DNA of 64,000 bases from CAVVJA01 sp963779485 (GTDB lineage: Bacteria > Actinomycetota > Actinomycetes > Mycobacteriales > Jatrophihabitantaceae). Where the stretch lies: positions 294,136-358,135 of the forward strand of contig CAVZYJ010000018.1 in the NCBI GenBank assembly GCA_963779485.1, in the 5' to 3' direction. The notes below the pieces were generated by a model that saw only the letters and a list, made by a program, of their open reading frames with translations, was not told the origin of the DNA and searched no databases. Shown piece by piece: positions 34,069 through 42,543 of this stretch. How positions within the stretch are numbered: position 1 is the first letter of the stretch; each line of letters opens with the position of its first letter. Made by a program: the position numbers and the translations under genes.

Positions 34069-35301
34069 ATGACCGCCCCACCCCAACTCGGCTACGACCG
34101 CCAGCAGGTATCGGCCGCTGTTCGAGCCACCTACGTCACCTTTATCGCCTCCGGATTCCTGTTCGCGAACTGGGCCGCGCGCATCCCTCAGGTCCGGGAC
34201 CGCTTGCATCTGTCGCCCGCGGACCTCGGCCTGGTGCTCCTGGCGATTGCGCTGGGCTCGCTCTTTGCGTTGCCGTCGGCCGGCGCCATCGTCAACCGGC
34301 TCAGTTCCCGGCGAACCGTAGCCGTCATGACCGGCGTGGCCTGCGTCGGCATTGTCATCGCCGCCCTGGGCTATCTGATCGGCGTGGTGCCGGTGCTCGT
34401 CGGGCTGTTCTTGTTCGGGTTCGGCAACGGCGCCTGGGACGTCGCCATGAACGTCCAGGGGGCGGATGTCGAGCGTCACCTCGGCAAGGCCATCATGCCG
34501 CGCTTTCACGCCGGCTGGAGCGTCGGAACGGTTGGGGGAGCGCTCGTCGGCGCGGCCATGGTCGCCCTCGGCATTTCGGTCACCGTGCATATCATCGTCG
34601 TCGCCGCTGTGGTAGCCATCGTGGTACCGCTATCGGTGCGTGCGTTCCTACCGGACGTCCACGAAGCTTCCGGACCAGCGGGGGAGGGAGCGGGCCGAGC
34701 CTGGGCCAACCTGCTGCGGCGCTGGCGCGAACCCCGCACCCTGATGATCGGTGTCGTCGTGCTTGCCTTCGCCTTCTCGGAGGGCGCGGGAAACGACTGG
34801 ATCAACGTCTCGCTCATCGACGGCTATCACCTGCCAGCCGCCGTCGGCACGCTCGGCTTCGCGCTGTTCCTCGCCGCGATGACCGGCACTCGCTGGTTCG
34901 GAACGCACCTGCTCGACCGATTCGGCCGAGTGATCGTCATCCGTCTGCTCGCCGTCGTCGCCATCGCCGGCGTCGCGCTGTTCTCGCTCGGCTCCGTCAC
35001 CGCTCTCGCGTTCGTCGGTGCACTGCTATGGGGAATCGGCACTTCTCTGGGCTTCCCGGTCGGCATGAGCGCGGCCGCCGACGAATCGGAGGCGGCGGCG
35101 GGACGGGTCAGCGTCGTGGCCTCGATCGGCTATTGCGCATTCCTCGGCGGGCCGCCCCTGATCGGATTCCTCGGCGACCAGATCACAGTGCTCACGGCAT
35201 TGCTCGCCGTCGCTGTCGCACTCGGGATTGCGATGCTGCTCATACCGGCGATGCGCCCTCTTCCCACTGGCGATTCGGTCCTGTCCACGGATGCTCGGTG
35301 A
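34069..35301 (+). CDS. MFS transporter
   Basis: A 410-residue, 12-helix major facilitator. The first helix region (ATYVTFIASGFLFANWAARI then PQVRDRLHLSPADLGLVLLA) resembles the FucP/YbjJ-type subfamily of sugar or drug MFS proteins, and VGLFLFGFGNGAWDVAMNVQ is the conserved helix-4/5 motif with FHAGWSVGTVGGALVGAAMV following. It starts 29 bases after the GH3 gene, so it is probably co-transcribed and may move the glycoside or its product. Direction of transport is unknown. Confidence 0.88.
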   Translation: MTAPPQLGYDRQQVSAAVRATYVTFIASGFLFANWAARIPQVRDRLHLSPADLGLVLLAIALGSLFALPSAGAIVNRLSSRRTVAVMTGVACVGIVIAALGYLIGVVPVLVGLFLFGFGNGAWDVAMNVQGADVERHLGKAIMPRFHAGWSVGTVGGALVGAAMVALGISVTVHIIVVAAVVAIVVPLSVRAFLPDVHEASGPAGEGAGRAWANLLRRWREPRTLMIGVVVLAFAFSEGAGNDWINVSLIDGYHLPAAVGTLGFALFLAAMTGTRWFGTHLLDRFGRVIVIRLLAVVAIAGVALFSLGSVTALAFVGALLWGIGTSLGFPVGMSAAADESEAAAGRVSVVASIGYCAFLGGPPLIGFLGDQITVLTALLAVAVALGIAMLLIPAMRPLPTGDSVLSTDAR

Positions 35302-35337
35302 GCTGCCCGGTATGTCAGCTCCGCGATGCGCATCCGC

Positions 35338-36039
35338 CTAGCCATCGCCGCCGATCGTGATCGTGGCCTGGCGAACGAGCGTCATCATCACCGCATGTTG
35401 TTCGGGCGTTAGATGGAGGAGCGCGGTGAACTCGGCGCTCGACAGGGACAGGTTCATGCCGGTCCGTGTCGGAGTTGCTTGCGCTCTGGTGCCGGCCGTT
35501 CGTTCGCGCGGCGGCGGGGCTGGCGTGGCGAGGCGCGGTGCCGCGCCGAACCGCTGCTCGACGAGTGCGTCGATCTCGACCGTCGTCCGAGGGTCGTCTG
35601 GCCCCCAGCTCGTGATCATGGCGACCACGTCGCGTGGGATGCGCAGGAACGAGGCGACCTGGGCCTCGAGGCGCCCGACGTCCGGCAACGCTCGGCGCTC
35701 CTCGACCGAGGTGAGCCGGTAGCCGGCATCGAGTTGCTCATGGGCGGCCAGGACCAACTCGCGGCTGGACGTCCGCACCAACGCCTCCACCACCGCGTCG
35801 ACATCGCCCTGTCGAAGGGCCACCCACACGCCGGCTGGAAGCAGATCCCCGTCGTCGACACCGTCCGTGATCGACGCCGCGAAGGCCTCCTCCAGCCGTT
35901 CGTCGCTCGCGCGGTTCTCCCGCACCTTCGCGAACAACACCAGCACCTCGACCGGTGATCGTGCCGCGATCAGCGCTGCCTCGTATTCGAGCAGACGCTC
36001 GCGCCGCTGTTCGTCCCGCCTCGTCTGGGCCATGCCCAT
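35338..36039 (-). CDS. Hypothetical protein (helical, possible DNA-related regulator)
   Basis: A 233-residue soluble protein I do not recognise. It begins with a basic helix (AQTRRDEQRRERLLEYEAAL), continues with acidic helical stretches, and has a segment SSRELVLAAHEQLDAGYRLT then VASFLRIPRDVVAMITSWGP. The C-terminal RTGMNLSLSSAEFTALLHLT, then PEQHAVMMTLVRQATITIG, resembles a sensor-regulator tail. ATG 36039 is the likely start; a second ATG is two codons later. It diverges from the HAF-repeat gene. Confidence 0.6.
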   Translation of the reverse strand: MGMAQTRRDEQRRERLLEYEAALIAARSPVEVLVLFAKVRENRASDERLEEAFAASITDGVDDGDLLPAGVWVALRQGDVDAVVEALVRTSSRELVLAAHEQLDAGYRLTSVEERRALPDVGRLEAQVASFLRIPRDVVAMITSWGPDDPRTTVEIDALVEQRFGAAPRLATPAPPPRERTAGTRAQATPTRTGMNLSLSSAEFTALLHLTPEQHAVMMTLVRQATITIGGDG

Positions 36040-36211
36040 AGTCTGCCCGCCGGAGTGGGAGATCGGGCGCATTCCGGCCGGTGACACCAATCTTCGATGA
36101 CCGTCGGTTCGCTCTATACTCGGCCGCCAGGCGTGCGAACCACCGGATCCTTGCGATACGAGGCCCAGCTGTCGAGGGCATCGCAATTCCTACGAGGCTC
36201 GAGGGGTCGAC

Positions 36212-37138
36212 ATGACGAAGCCGGCACCGCAACCACACCTACGGGGGCCCGGGGTCCTGCTGGGACTGTCGGATCTTCGGCCCAGCGTTGGGCGCGAACG
36301 CTCGGAGCTCTCCTCTTCGGACGACGCCGTCGCGCTAGGCCTGGCGGCAGCCAAGGTCTACTCGTTTGCGAGCGTCGACTATCCGGGCGCGGCGCAGTCT
36401 CTGATCTTCGACCGAGCCGGAACTACCACCGTGGGCGCGTTCATCTTCGATCCCGGCAGCAGCAATTCGCCGGCGACCGCGTTCACTTTCACTCGCGGTG
36501 CGTACCAGATTCTCAGCGTCCCGGGCTCGACCTCGAGCTTCGCGACGGGGATCAACGGGGCTGGTTTGCTCGTCGGGGTTTACCAGGACCTGGCCAGCGT
36601 GCTCCACGGCTTCGAGATCAGCGGCGGCACCCTCAGCAATGTCGACTTCCCGGGCGCCACTGCCACTCAAGTCCTCGGTATCAACGATGCCGGTCAGACC
36701 GCGGGCAACTACATTGACGCCGCCAACGTCGGGCATGGATTCTTCAGCAGCGGCGGCACCTTCAAGACCATCGACTTCCCTGGGGCTACCTCAACCGCGG
36801 CCACCGGCATCAACACCGGCGGCGACATCGTCGGAGCCTGGTCGGACGCAGCCGGATCGCACGGCTTCCTGCTCCAAGGGGGCGTGTTCACTCCCATCGA
36901 TTTTCCGCTCGCGACAAGCACGAGCGCCTTCGGTATCAACGACACTGGAGATATCGCCGGCTTTTACAGCGACGCTGCCGGCAACCAGCACGGCTTCATC
37001 CTCGCCGGGAGTGCCTTCAGCACCGTGGAGGTCGCAGGAGCCCCTGGCACGCAATTGACGCGCATCAAGAACGGCGGCGAGGTTGCGGGCATCTGTACCG
37101 ACGCCCTGAATGAGGTACACGGCTTCATCGGTCAATGA
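36212..37138 (+). CDS. HAF-repeat protein (probable beta-propeller)
   Basis: A 308-residue protein built from about six repeats of 40-45 residues. Each repeat follows the pattern GIN..G.I.G.Y.D..G..HGF then IDFPGA.(S/T)T, as in LGINDAGQTAGNYIDAANVG and TGINTGGDIVGAWSDAAGSH. This is the extracellular HAF-type repeat and should fold as a six-bladed propeller. No signal peptide or transmembrane segment is evident, which is odd for the family; an upstream start is not visible. Ribosome site gaggggt before the ATG. It ends at a palindromic element. Confidence 0.8.
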   Translation: MTKPAPQPHLRGPGVLLGLSDLRPSVGRERSELSSSDDAVALGLAAAKVYSFASVDYPGAAQSLIFDRAGTTTVGAFIFDPGSSNSPATAFTFTRGAYQILSVPGSTSSFATGINGAGLLVGVYQDLASVLHGFEISGGTLSNVDFPGATATQVLGINDAGQTAGNYIDAANVGHGFFSSGGTFKTIDFPGATSTAATGINTGGDIVGAWSDAAGSHGFLLQGGVFTPIDFPLATSTSAFGINDTGDIAGFYSDAAGNQHGFILAGSAFSTVEVAGAPGTQLTRIKNGGEVAGICTDALNEVHGFIGQ

Positions 37139-37158
37139 CCGAGACGAGACCCATCGGA

Positions 37159-37203
37159 TGATCTTGGACTTGTCGCCCTGGAGCGGCGATAAGTCCAAGA
37201 TCA
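37159..37203. repeat. Palindromic REP-like element, copy 4 (between convergent genes)
   Basis: The longest arms of the family: 19 bp (TGATCTTGGACTTGTCGCC at 37159-37177 and complement at 37185-37203) with one G-U pair and a 7-nt loop, followed by CACGACC. Placed between convergent genes ending at 37138 and 37242, it could terminate both. Confidence 0.92.
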
Positions 37204-37241
37204 CGACCGGGGATTCCAGAGGCCCGGCATTTAGCCACCGG

Positions 37242-38939
37242 TCAGTAATTCCTCCGGTTTCCGCCGACGACTAGCGCGTGCCCCAGGTCGGTGACCTTCG
37301 CGTCACGACGGGTCAGCGGCGCCAACCCGTACGCATGCTCAATCGTGGCGAGGATCGACGTCGTGTCATGCGCCTGGTGGTCGACGCCCGATCGGGTGAA
37401 GTTGCCGCCGATGATCAGCGCCGGCACGCGGGTTCCCGGGCCGAACTTGTCATGGGGCCCGTCTGCCGCGGAGGAACCCTGTCCGGGAGGTGCGACGTGG
37501 TCCCACTGGCCACCGAACTCGTCGTAGGTGACCACGATCAGCGTCTTCTTGCCGTCGGGTCCGCCGAGGATGGTGTTGAGCAGGTTGACCAGATGCTGCT
37601 CACCATTCTCGGTGCTCGCATAGCCAGGGTGCTCGTTCTCCTCGCCGATCGGCTTCACGAAGGACACCGAGGGCAGCGTGCCGGCCTTCGCGGCCTTGGT
37701 GAATTCGGTGTCGTCCTTCAGGTGCACGCGTCCGGGCATTCCCGGCGCGTAGTTCTGGAAGTAGTTGAACGGCTGGTGGTGGTACTGGAAGAGCGGGTCG
37801 GGGTGGCCGGCGTTCGCGTCGTTCCACCCACCGGCGTACCAGGCCCACGAGACGCTCTTGGCCGAAAGTTCGTCTCCGATGTTGGTCTCGTAGAACGGCT
37901 TGGATGGGTCGACGTCGTTGATCCCCGGTAGCACGTTCGCCCCGCCAGCGCTCGGCGCCCAGGACGGCTGCATCGTGTTGACCGCGTAGTTCCCGCACGC
38001 CAAGCCATGGACGGTGGTCGGTAGGCCGCAGGCCTGGGTGAGAGGTCCGTCGTTGTACGCGACGCTCGGATCCGGCCGGTACAGCGGATAGGTCTTGTTC
38101 GGGAACCCGGCGGCGTCCACCACGCTGTTCTTTCCGGCGGGAATGACCTGCTGCGCGGTGTCCCATTGCGGCGCCTGGGCCGCGATCAGGTACTGGTGGT
38201 TGAGGAACGAGCCACCGAACGCGCCCTGGAAGTAGTTGTCGGCGATCACATAGTTCGGGGCGCCGGCGTCGTGCAGGTACTGGTAGACCGGCAGTTGAGT
38301 CGTGTCGTAGTGGCCTTGGGTAAGACCGGCGGCATCGCTGCCCGTCGTGTAGCGGTTCTGCCTACCGCCGTCGAGCTGATATTGCTCCTGGTAGAAGCGG
38401 TGGACGATGTCGCGGGTGCATCCGCCCGGTAGCCCCTGCGGGTCACCTTTCTCCACGCCGTTCGCCGCGAACACCGTTGGTGGCGCGCAGGTCTTGTCCG
38501 ACGGGGCGATGTACTTATTGATCGAAAATGGCGAGCTCGACGTGAAGTGGCTGTCGAAGGCGACGCCGTTAGGCGTCGTTCCCGAGCAACGAGGCCGCAG
38601 AAGTCCGGGGTGCGTTGTGCCGTCCAGCCAGGTGACCGTGGTCGTCGTCGTCACGAGATTGACGTCGTTCTGCAGCATGCAGCCAATCGGGGAGCCGGAC
38701 TGATCGACCTGGGTGGTGCCCGCCTCCGCCTGCCGCAGGCCGTTGACCTTCTGGTGGCCCACCTGGCCCCACAGCCCGTAAAGATTGTCGAAGCTGTGGT
38801 TCTCCTCGTAGATCACGACCAGCTTCGAGTAGCCGCCGAGGGGTCTCGGCGGAGTCGCGTCCGCAGCGGTGCTCGACAATCCGGCGCCGCCGATAAGGAT
38901 GGCTGTGCTCGTCGCAGCGAATATGACCTTGCCTCGCAT
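37242..38939 (-). CDS. Secreted alkaline phosphatase-superfamily phosphoesterase (phospholipase C/AcpA-like)
   Basis: A 565-residue protein with a signal peptide (MRGKVIFAATSTAILIGGAG, cleavage near ATA or ADA around residue 27). VVIYEENHSFDNLYG is the phosphoesterase family start, with the metal-ligand Glu and Asn. TLIVVTYDEFGGQWDHVAPP supplies the later metal-ligand Asp and His, and VPALIIGGNFTRSGVDHQAH then TTSILATIEHAYGL the final His. These act outside the cell on phosphate esters or phospholipids and aid phosphate supply. It diverges from a small ORF and the hydroxyacid oxidase. Confidence 0.9.
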   Translation of the reverse strand: MRGKVIFAATSTAILIGGAGLSSTAADATPPRPLGGYSKLVVIYEENHSFDNLYGLWGQVGHQKVNGLRQAEAGTTQVDQSGSPIGCMLQNDVNLVTTTTTVTWLDGTTHPGLLRPRCSGTTPNGVAFDSHFTSSSPFSINKYIAPSDKTCAPPTVFAANGVEKGDPQGLPGGCTRDIVHRFYQEQYQLDGGRQNRYTTGSDAAGLTQGHYDTTQLPVYQYLHDAGAPNYVIADNYFQGAFGGSFLNHQYLIAAQAPQWDTAQQVIPAGKNSVVDAAGFPNKTYPLYRPDPSVAYNDGPLTQACGLPTTVHGLACGNYAVNTMQPSWAPSAGGANVLPGINDVDPSKPFYETNIGDELSAKSVSWAWYAGGWNDANAGHPDPLFQYHHQPFNYFQNYAPGMPGRVHLKDDTEFTKAAKAGTLPSVSFVKPIGEENEHPGYASTENGEQHLVNLLNTILGGPDGKKTLIVVTYDEFGGQWDHVAPPGQGSSAADGPHDKFGPGTRVPALIIGGNFTRSGVDHQAHDTTSILATIEHAYGLAPLTRRDAKVTDLGHALVVGGNRRNY

Positions 38940-39071
38940 GCTCTCGCTCCCCTCAGCTCATCACTGCCCGGGCGCGACGTGAGCCGGTCATACCCGAGCA
39001 AACGACACCATCTACCTGACCACAGCCGGAAGATTAAGTAAAGGCTGTGAGGCGGCCGGGATGTTGTCCAA

Positions 39072-39087
39072 ACAGTGGAACCACTGT
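39072..39087. promoter_or_regulatory. Palindrome ACAGTGG-AA-CCACTGT: candidate operator
   Basis: A perfect 7-bp inverted repeat with a 2-base spacer in the 244-bp gap between divergent genes starting at 38939 and 39184. The position suits a regulator of either side. No regulator gene is adjacent, so the bound protein is unknown. Confidence 0.5.
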
Positions 39088-39183
39088 CAACCGATCGGTC
39101 GTCCGACTGGCGGACGTCGCCGCGGCCGCGGCGGCCGCATGGTTGAGGCGCACAGCGACCACAACGACCTTCAGGAGCATGTG

Positions 39184-39306
39184 ATGAGCCGCTTGATTCG
39201 TACGGCCGGGCGCCGATTCGGCCGCGCAACCAGGAACGCCGGGCGCTGGTACGTAGAGGCGATGGCCAAGTGCGACCCGAACGGTATCGGCTACTACGTC
39301 TGGTAG
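39184..39306 (+). CDS. 40-residue basic peptide with aromatic C-terminus
   Basis: A short ORF with a strong ribosome site (caggag, seven bases before ATG 39184). The peptide starts SRLIRTAGRRFGRATRNAGR, is strongly basic and amphipathic, then has AMAKCDPNGIGYYVW with one Cys and an aromatic end. No family recognised. It precedes the hydroxyacid oxidase gene by 65 bases on the same strand. Possibilities are a small regulatory protein, a leader peptide or a peptide-natural-product precursor; none is proven. Confidence 0.55.
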   Translation: MSRLIRTAGRRFGRATRNAGRWYVEAMAKCDPNGIGYYVW

Positions 39307-39371
39307 CCGGCTCCCCCCGAACCGAGCTCCTCGCCGGCGGAATCTGGTCAGAGCCCGCCGAGGGGACGAGA

Positions 39372-40607
39372 GTGGCCAGGGTGAGGCTATCGAGCACGCC
39401 CAAGCGGCATGTGCCTCGGTGGTCGGACGTCGCGCCGCTAGTCGCGGTGCAGAAACCGGAGCTCAGCCCGACCGGCCGACGACTGGCCAACGCTCTCGTC
39501 ATCGACGACCTGCGCACGATCGCTCGGCGCCGCTGCCCGAGGTCCGTGTTCGACTACGTCGACGGCGCCGCGTCGGACGAGATCAGCCTGCGCCGAGCGC
39601 GACAGCTGTACGCCGATTTGCAGTTCAACCCGTCCGTGCTGCACGACGTCTCCGACGTTGACACCACGACTTCCGTCCTCGGGTCGCGGTCGCAGCAACC
39701 GTTCGCGTTCGCGCCCACGGGATTCACCCGGCTGATGCACCACGAGGGCGAATGCGCCGTCGCCCGCGTTGCACAACGGCACGGGATTCCGTATGCGCTG
39801 TCGACGATGGGGACGACGTCCATCGAGGATGTCGCCGCAGCCGCGCCGAAGGCGCGCAAGTGGTTCCAGCTCTACGTCTGGCGCGACCGCGCGGCCGGCG
39901 CCGACCTCATCGCGCGGGCGGCCCAGGCGGGCTACGAGGCGTTGATCCTGACGGTCGACGTCCCGGTCGCCGGCCCTCGGCTGCGCGACGCTCGCCACGG
40001 ATTCTCGATCCCGCCGAAGCTGAAGCCGAAGACGATAGTCAACGCGCTCGTCCATCCGGTGTGGTGGTTCAACCTGCTGACCACCGAGCCCCTCCGATTC
40101 GCGTCGCTGAGCTCGTGGAACGCGACGATCGCCGAGCTCGTCGACATGTTGTTCGACCCGACGATGACCATCGACGACTTCGAATGGCTGCGCTCGTCGT
40201 GGGCCGGCCCGCTGGTCGTGAAAGGGATCTTGAACGTCGAGGACGCCCGGCGGGTAGTCGCGGCCGGCGCGGACGGCGTGCTGCTGTCCAATCACGGCGG
40301 TCGGCAGCTCGACCGCGCACCGGCCCCACTGCGGTTGCTACCTGACGTCGTCGAAGCGGTCGGCTCGCAGGCCGAGGTATGGGTGGACACCGGGATCATG
40401 ACCGGGGCCGACGTGGTCGCGGCACTCGCGCTCGGCGCGCGCACCGCGCTCGTGGGGCGCGCCTATCTCTACGGCCTGATGGCCGGCGGCGAGCGCGGCG
40501 TAGACCGGGCCGCCGAGATTCTTTCCGCAGAGGTGCGCCGCACCATGCAACTGCTCGGCGTGCGCAGCATCGACGAACTTGGACCGCGGCACGTGAAACT
40601 GCCCTGA
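39372..40607 (+). CDS. FMN-dependent alpha-hydroxyacid oxidase/dehydrogenase (LldD-like)
   Basis: A 411-residue TIM-barrel flavoenzyme. FDYVDGAASDEISLRRAR is the family's substrate-side start, PFAFAPTGFTRLMHHEGECA binds FMN, FQLYVWRDR holds a flavin-contacting strand, and ALILTVDVPVAGPRLRD and LLSNHGGRQLDRAP carry the catalytic His and FMN phosphate-binding residues. It oxidises L-lactate or related 2-hydroxyacids. GTG 39372 with gaggggacgaga upstream is the preferred start. Followed 20 bases later by the acetamidase gene, so they form an operon. Confidence 0.9.
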   Translation: MARVRLSSTPKRHVPRWSDVAPLVAVQKPELSPTGRRLANALVIDDLRTIARRRCPRSVFDYVDGAASDEISLRRARQLYADLQFNPSVLHDVSDVDTTTSVLGSRSQQPFAFAPTGFTRLMHHEGECAVARVAQRHGIPYALSTMGTTSIEDVAAAAPKARKWFQLYVWRDRAAGADLIARAAQAGYEALILTVDVPVAGPRLRDARHGFSIPPKLKPKTIVNALVHPVWWFNLLTTEPLRFASLSSWNATIAELVDMLFDPTMTIDDFEWLRSSWAGPLVVKGILNVEDARRVVAAGADGVLLSNHGGRQLDRAPAPLRLLPDVVEAVGSQAEVWVDTGIMTGADVVAALALGARTALVGRAYLYGLMAGGERGVDRAAEILSAEVRRTMQLLGVRSIDELGPRHVKLP

Positions 40608-40627
40608 CCACCGAGACAGGACGCACC

Positions 40628-41641
40628 ATGGCCGACACGCTCGACATCATCGAGTTCACGCCGATCGCCGACCAGCTCGCCTACACCTTCGGTGGTGCGG
40701 CGCCGATCCGGCGGATCACACCGGGCACCGTGCTGCGGCTGTGGTCGGAAGACGCGTTCGGGGGCGTGCTGCGTAGCGTGGACGACCGTTCCAGCGAGAA
40801 GGTCGACCTGCGCTTCGTGAACCCGCAGACCGGACCGTTCTACGTCGAAGGGGCCGAGCCGGGCGACGCGCTGGCGCTGCATTTCGTCCGCCTCGAACCG
40901 GCGCGCGACTGGGCCGCGTCGGCCACCATCCCGTTCTTCGGCGGACTGACCAGTACCGACCGTACGGCGACACTGCAGGATCCGCTGCCGGACACGACAT
41001 GGATCTATCATCTCGACCGCTCACGGGGCACGCTGCGGTTCGCGGCCCGGCACAGCGAGTTCGCCGTCGACCTTCCGCTGGCCCCGATGCTCGGGACGGT
41101 CGGCGTCGCCCCCGCCGCCAACGAGGTCCGCAGCTCGCTCGTGCCCGACCGGTTCGGCGGCAACATGGACACCCCGCAGATGCGCGCCGGCACGACCTGC
41201 TTCCTCGGCGTGAACGTCGAGGGCGCGCTGTTCTCGATCGGCGACGGACACTACCGCCAGGGCGAGGGCGAGTCGTGTGGGACGGCCGTCGAAGGCGCCA
41301 TGACCACGACGCTGATCGTCGAACTGGTCAAGGGTGCGGCGCCCGGGTGGCCGCGGCTCGAGGATGACGACTGCCTGATGACTGTCGGCTCCAGCCGTCC
41401 GTTGGAAGACGCGTGGCGGGTGTCCCAGGTCGAAATGGTCTCTTGGCTGGGCGAGCTGTACGGGCTGGACAAGATGGACGGCTACCAATTGCTGTCACAG
41501 ATCTCCGAGGTGCCAGTCGCGAATGTCGTCGACGCCAACTACAGCGTCGTCGCCAAAGCCCGCAAGTCACTGCTCCCCGCCGCCGACGCGTTCGGTGGGT
41601 TGCATCGCGATCTTCGAGAACGGGCCGCCCGACTCGGCTGA
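40628..41641 (+). CDS. Acetamidase/formamidase family protein
   Basis: A 337-residue amidase family protein. LAYTFGGAAPIRRITPGTVL, FYVEGAEPGDALALHFVRLE, and FGGNMDTPQMRAGTTCFLGV, then FSIGDGHYRQGEGESCGTAV, are the usual FmdA/AmdA signatures, with SIGDGHYRQGEGE being the diagnostic metal-site motif. Releases ammonia from short amides. ATG 40628 has acagga upstream. It sits second in the run from hydroxyacid oxidase to SDR and is 18 bases before the SDR start. Confidence 0.92.
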   Translation: MADTLDIIEFTPIADQLAYTFGGAAPIRRITPGTVLRLWSEDAFGGVLRSVDDRSSEKVDLRFVNPQTGPFYVEGAEPGDALALHFVRLEPARDWAASATIPFFGGLTSTDRTATLQDPLPDTTWIYHLDRSRGTLRFAARHSEFAVDLPLAPMLGTVGVAPAANEVRSSLVPDRFGGNMDTPQMRAGTTCFLGVNVEGALFSIGDGHYRQGEGESCGTAVEGAMTTTLIVELVKGAAPGWPRLEDDDCLMTVGSSRPLEDAWRVSQVEMVSWLGELYGLDKMDGYQLLSQISEVPVANVVDANYSVVAKARKSLLPAADAFGGLHRDLRERAARLG

Positions 41642-41659
41642 ATCGAAAGGACTCCTGCC

Positions 41660-42421
41660 ATGGATCTGCAACTGTCCGGACTGCGTGCGCTCGTCACCGG
41701 TGGCACGCGCGGCATCGGCCGGGCGATCGTCGAGGCCTTCGTCGCCGAAGGCACATCGGTCGCGTTCTGCGCCCGCCATGCCGATGCGGTCAAGGCCACG
41801 CAGGACGCGCTGTCGGTTGACGGTGCGACCGTGCTGGGCACCGCGCTCGACGTTGCGGACGCCGATGCCCTCATGGCCTGGGTGACCAGTAGCGCGGAAG
41901 CGTTCGGTGGCATCGACATCATCGTCTCGAACGTCAGCGCACTCGCGTTCGAGGATAAACCGGAGAACTGGACCACGTCGTTCGAGGTCGATCTGATGGC
42001 CGCTGTGCGCATGGTGCACGCGGCGATGCCGCATCTAGAGGCGAGTTCGGCGCCGTCCATCGTTGCGGTGTCCAGCGTGTCCGGACGAGAGATCGATTTC
42101 GCCGCAGGCCCGTACGGGACGATCAAGGCGGCCCTGATCCACTACCTGCAAGGCCTGGCGCATCAGCTGGCCGACAAGGGGATCCGCGCTAACTCGGTGT
42201 CGCCGGGCAACACCTACTTCGAGGGCGGCGCGTGGGCGAACATCGAGCAAAACCTGCCCGACCTGTTCTCGACCGCGATGGCGCTGAACCCGACCGGCCG
42301 CATGGGCACGCCGGAGGAAATCGCGCGCACTGTCGTGTTCGTGGCGAGCCCGGCATCGAGCCGCACGAGCGGCGCGAACATCCTCGTCGACGGGGCATTG
42401 TCTCGCGGGGTGCAGCTTTAG
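41660..42421 (+). CDS. SDR family NAD(P)-dependent oxidoreductase
   Basis: A 253-residue classical short-chain dehydrogenase. TGGTRGIG at 13-20 is the cofactor-binding loop, NVSALAF stands in the NAG position, catalytic Ser is in VAVSSVSG and Tyr152/Lys156 in YGTIK. The C-terminal GRMGTPEEIARTVVFVASPA and ILVDGA are typical. Ribosome site gaaagga before the ATG. Third gene of the operon; a palindromic element follows before the ACC deaminase gene. The substrate is unknown. Confidence 0.93.
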   Translation: MDLQLSGLRALVTGGTRGIGRAIVEAFVAEGTSVAFCARHADAVKATQDALSVDGATVLGTALDVADADALMAWVTSSAEAFGGIDIIVSNVSALAFEDKPENWTTSFEVDLMAAVRMVHAAMPHLEASSAPSIVAVSSVSGREIDFAAGPYGTIKAALIHYLQGLAHQLADKGIRANSVSPGNTYFEGGAWANIEQNLPDLFSTAMALNPTGRMGTPEEIARTVVFVASPASSRTSGANILVDGALSRGVQL

Positions 42422-42442
42422 GGGTGTCTCCAAGGCCGGGTT

Positions 42443-42492
42443 GTGATCTTGTACTTGCAGCCTCAGGGCGGCGGCCATAAGTGCAAGATCAC
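42443..42492. repeat. Palindromic REP-like element, copy 5
   Basis: 14-bp arms (GTGATCTTGTACTT at 42443-42456, AAGTGCAAGATCAC at 42479-42492) pair with one G-U, around a 22-nt loop. It lies in the 122-bp gap between the SDR and ACC deaminase genes. Both arms deviate at the same base, so the change is partly compensated, which suggests selection on pairing. Confidence 0.85.
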
Positions 42493-42543
42493 GAGGAGGC
42501 CGTCGCTGTTGACGGGCCGGCGGGAACGGGCGATGGTCGCGGC

